The notes beneath the pieces are model-generated. The model ran no database searches and was not told the origin of the DNA. It worked only from the letters and a program-made list of their open reading frames with translations. Positions 24,132 through 25,424 of a DNA stretch of 25,424 nt are shown piece after piece. The stretch is from an uncultured Marvinbryantia sp. GTDB lineage: Bacteria; Bacillota; Clostridia; Lachnospirales; Lachnospiraceae. Position 1 is the stretch's first letter, and each line of letters opens with the position of its first letter. The DNA lies in the NCBI GenBank assembly GCA_934408725.1, contig CAKRVB010000035.1, positions 1 to 25,424 on the forward strand. The letters are read 5' to 3'. Position numbers and translations under genes: made by a program.

Positions 24132-25091
24132 TTATCTTACAGTAACCTTACATTTCACAGTCTTTTTACCAGACTTCACAGTGATAACTGCCTTTCCTTT
24201 CTTTTTAGCTGTAATTTTTCCTTTGCTGTTTACTACAGCGACTTTCTTATTTGACGACTTATAGGTCACTTTCTGCGTGGATGTAACAGGATTTATCATT
24301 GGCTGCAAAACAGTACTCTTTCCTGCCTGCAATGTCACATTCTTTTTCACATTCCGGATACTGGTTGTAGTAACCGCCTTTTTCTGCACTTTTACAGTAA
24401 TATTTTTCTCAAGACCACTGGCCAGTCTGACGGTAACCACTGCTTTTCCAGTTTTCTTCTTTGCAGTAATTTTCCCACTGGATGTTACCGATGCTATTTT
24501 ACTGTTACTGGAACGCCAGGATACAATATAATCACCTGCTGCCAGCCCGGACACTTTTACCGCATTGGTAGACTGTTTTACTTTCAACGGAATACTGGTT
24601 ACATTCACACTGATGGTCGGAGTCAGTCTTGCAGTACTTCTTTGCTTTCTGTCTCCACACACATTGCAATATTGTACCTCCTCACCTTCCATCAGGGCAG
24701 TTGCTTCCCTAACCACAGACCAGCTACCATAGGTATGCACACCGGTCGCCGGAATATTAGTTCTTTGTTCTATATGGCAGTCATTACATCTCTGAACCCA
24801 ATATCCATCTATTATACAAGATGGTTCTTTTTTATCTACAGTTTTATAGCTATGTTCACCTTCTCTGCATGATGTAATTCCTTTATCCGGACTGATTTCT
24901 TCTGCATTTTTTACTTTTAAATCTTCATACTGTACTGTCTTTATTCCATTATCCACGGCTGCATTAAACGAATTATTTTTATCTTCTGATGAAATACTCG
25001 CAGAATTTTCATCATAGAATGAAAATGTCGTATCATCTTCTCTCACTGTACCTTCAAAACTTGCAGCAATATAAGTATTTTCTCCTCTCAA
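24132..25091 (-). CDS. BIG2 Ig-like surface-type protein, probably 5'-truncated
   Basis: An open frame of up to 319 codons. After ~75 acidic, serine-rich residues come two cysteine/histidine modules of the type repeated in clostridial surface proteins (HSYKTVDKKEPSC... CNDC; HTYGSWSV... CNVCGD), then two bacterial Ig-like BIG2 domains ending in lysine-rich SGKITAKKKTGKAVVTV and SKGKITAKKKGKAVITV strands. Such domains are extracellular, yet no signal peptide or membrane segment is present. The only upstream start is a TTG at 25091 without ribosome site, just after a stop; the next methionine is about 130 residues in. A strong AGGGAGG at 25134-25140 is followed by a different frame that stops after ~26 codons. 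Best read as a gene that lost its 5' end next to the rRNA operon. Confidence 0.65.
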   Translation of the reverse strand: MRGENTYIAASFEGTVREDDTTFSFYDENSASISSEDKNNSFNAAVDNGIKTVQYEDLKVKNAEEISPDKGITSCREGEHSYKTVDKKEPSCIIDGYWVQRCNDCHIEQRTNIPATGVHTYGSWSVVREATALMEGEEVQYCNVCGDRKQRSTARLTPTISVNVTSIPLKVKQSTNAVKVSGLAAGDYIVSWRSSNSKIASVTSSGKITAKKKTGKAVVTVRLASGLEKNITVKVQKKAVTTTSIRNVKKNVTLQAGKSTVLQPMINPVTSTQKVTYKSSNKKVAVVNSKGKITAKKKGKAVITVKSGKKTVKCKVTVR

Positions 25092-25187
25092 AAATAGTTA
25101 TTGCCCTATGGATATTGCCGTCTCTCTTTTTCACCTCCCTGCCTTATAGTTGATAACATTTCTATCTTATATAATTTACTATAAACC
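25092..25187 (-). other. Gap with orphan ribosome site, upstream of the Ig-like gene
   Basis: This stretch holds a strong AGGGAGG (25134-25140) with no properly spaced start codon in the frame of the downstream gene. A GTG directly in it opens a ~26-codon frame, beginning V-K-K-R, that ends inside the Ig-like gene. No convincing promoter is present; TATAGT- and TATATAA-like -10s occur without a good -35. Confidence 0.4.
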
Positions 25188-25225
25188 AAAAAAGCCAACA
25201 GTTCTTGATATTCTGTCGACTTTTT
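25188..25225 (-). terminator. Second terminator after the rRNA operon
   Basis: On the minus strand AAAAAGTCGACAG pairs with CTGTTGGCTTTTT (two G-U pairs) around an 11-nt loop, ending in six Ts. Confidence 0.8.
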
Positions 25226-25249
25226 ATGCTATCATATTATTTTTATATA

Positions 25250-25283
25250 CAAAAATAGATTCAGAACTAACTCCGAACCTATC
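25250..25283 (-). terminator. First terminator after 23S rRNA
   Basis: On the minus strand GATAGGTTC pairs with GAATCTATT (one G-U) around a 12-nt loop, followed by TTTTTG. Together with the hairpin at 25188-25225 it forms a tandem terminator, usual for strongly transcribed rRNA operons. Confidence 0.65.
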
Positions 25284-25350
25284 AAAATCTTATACCTTCA
25301 AAACCGCATACGGTAAATACTTTTTTCATCCGTTTAACCCAAACTATTCA

Positions 25351-25424
25351 GGTCAAGCCTTCGACCTATTAGTGACAGTCAGCTCCATACATTACTGCAC
25401 TTCCACCTCTGCCCTATCTACCTC
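25351..25424 (-). rRNA. 23S ribosomal RNA, 3' end (gene runs off the right edge)
   Basis: The minus strand ends with GAGCTGACTGTCACTAATAG followed by GTCGAAGGCTTGACC, the conserved 3' terminus of bacterial 23S rRNA. Only ~74 nt are in the window. The 3' end is set at the final GACC by comparison with known 23S ends. Downstream (25226-25350) there is a typical AT-rich spacer with a small ACCG/CGGT hairpin but no 5S rRNA signature and no tRNA. Confidence 0.93.

Noticed and set aside
1..25424. CRISPR array, IS element, prophage or tRNA gene
   Set aside because: No regularly spaced repeats, transposase or phage-like proteins, or tRNA cloverleaf sequences were recognised on either strand.

Overview
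The window reads as a chromosomal segment of a low-to-mid GC Clostridia, most likely a Lachnospiraceae gut bacterium. The reasons are the gene families and order (comEA, WalR/WalK-like pair, GerMN lipoprotein, comEC, dgt, dnaG, trmK, nif3, then rnpB), the strong AGGAGG-type ribosome sites, the near-consensus sigma-A promoters and a GerM-like protein typical of spore-forming lineages. The genus was not determined. Almost everything is on the minus strand; the only convincing plus-strand gene is argG. No IS element, prophage, CRISPR array or tRNA was seen.

Layout, left to right (minus-strand transcription runs right to left). Positions 1-76 are the 5' end of RNase P RNA with its own consensus promoter. 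Positions 131-12358 are one long co-directional run, probably one transcript from a promoter at 12430-12458: comEA-like lipoprotein, WalR-like regulator, WalK-like kinase, GerMN lipoprotein, comEC, dgt, dnaG, trmK, nif3-like and a TGS/uridine-kinase-like gene. The sigma factor gene rpoD, usual between dnaG and trmK, is not there. Positions 12485-12913 hold a small DMT-type transporter whose ribosome site and start codon lie in a 16-bp inverted repeat. Positions 12980-16627 are an arginine operon, argC - GNAT acetyltransferase - argB - argD. It is divergent from argG (16961-18187), with ARG-box-like operators between them. argJ is absent, and a YpeA-like GNAT lies between argC and argB.

Positions 18260-22904 are the most interesting part: a tight five-gene operon encoding a circularly permuted ATP-grasp ligase, an alpha-E protein, a transglutaminase-fold protein and two tandem AspA/AstE-type (M14-like) zinc deacylase/peptidase homologues. 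The second homologue has lost both zinc histidines and the catalytic glutamate. The operon has its own promoter, followed at once by a terminator-like hairpin. Ligase, alpha-E and transglutaminase are known to co-occur and have been proposed to make or process peptide or amide conjugates. The coupling to an active/inactive deacylase pair looks like an undercharacterised system.

Positions 23086-23988 are nth (endonuclease III) and an HPr-family gene with its own promoter. Positions 24132-25091 are an Ig-like (BIG2) surface-type protein with no credible start codon or signal peptide, probably 5'-truncated. Positions 25188-25283 hold two terminators, and 25351-25424 is the 3' end of a 23S rRNA gene. 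No 5S gene lies between the 23S end and those terminators.
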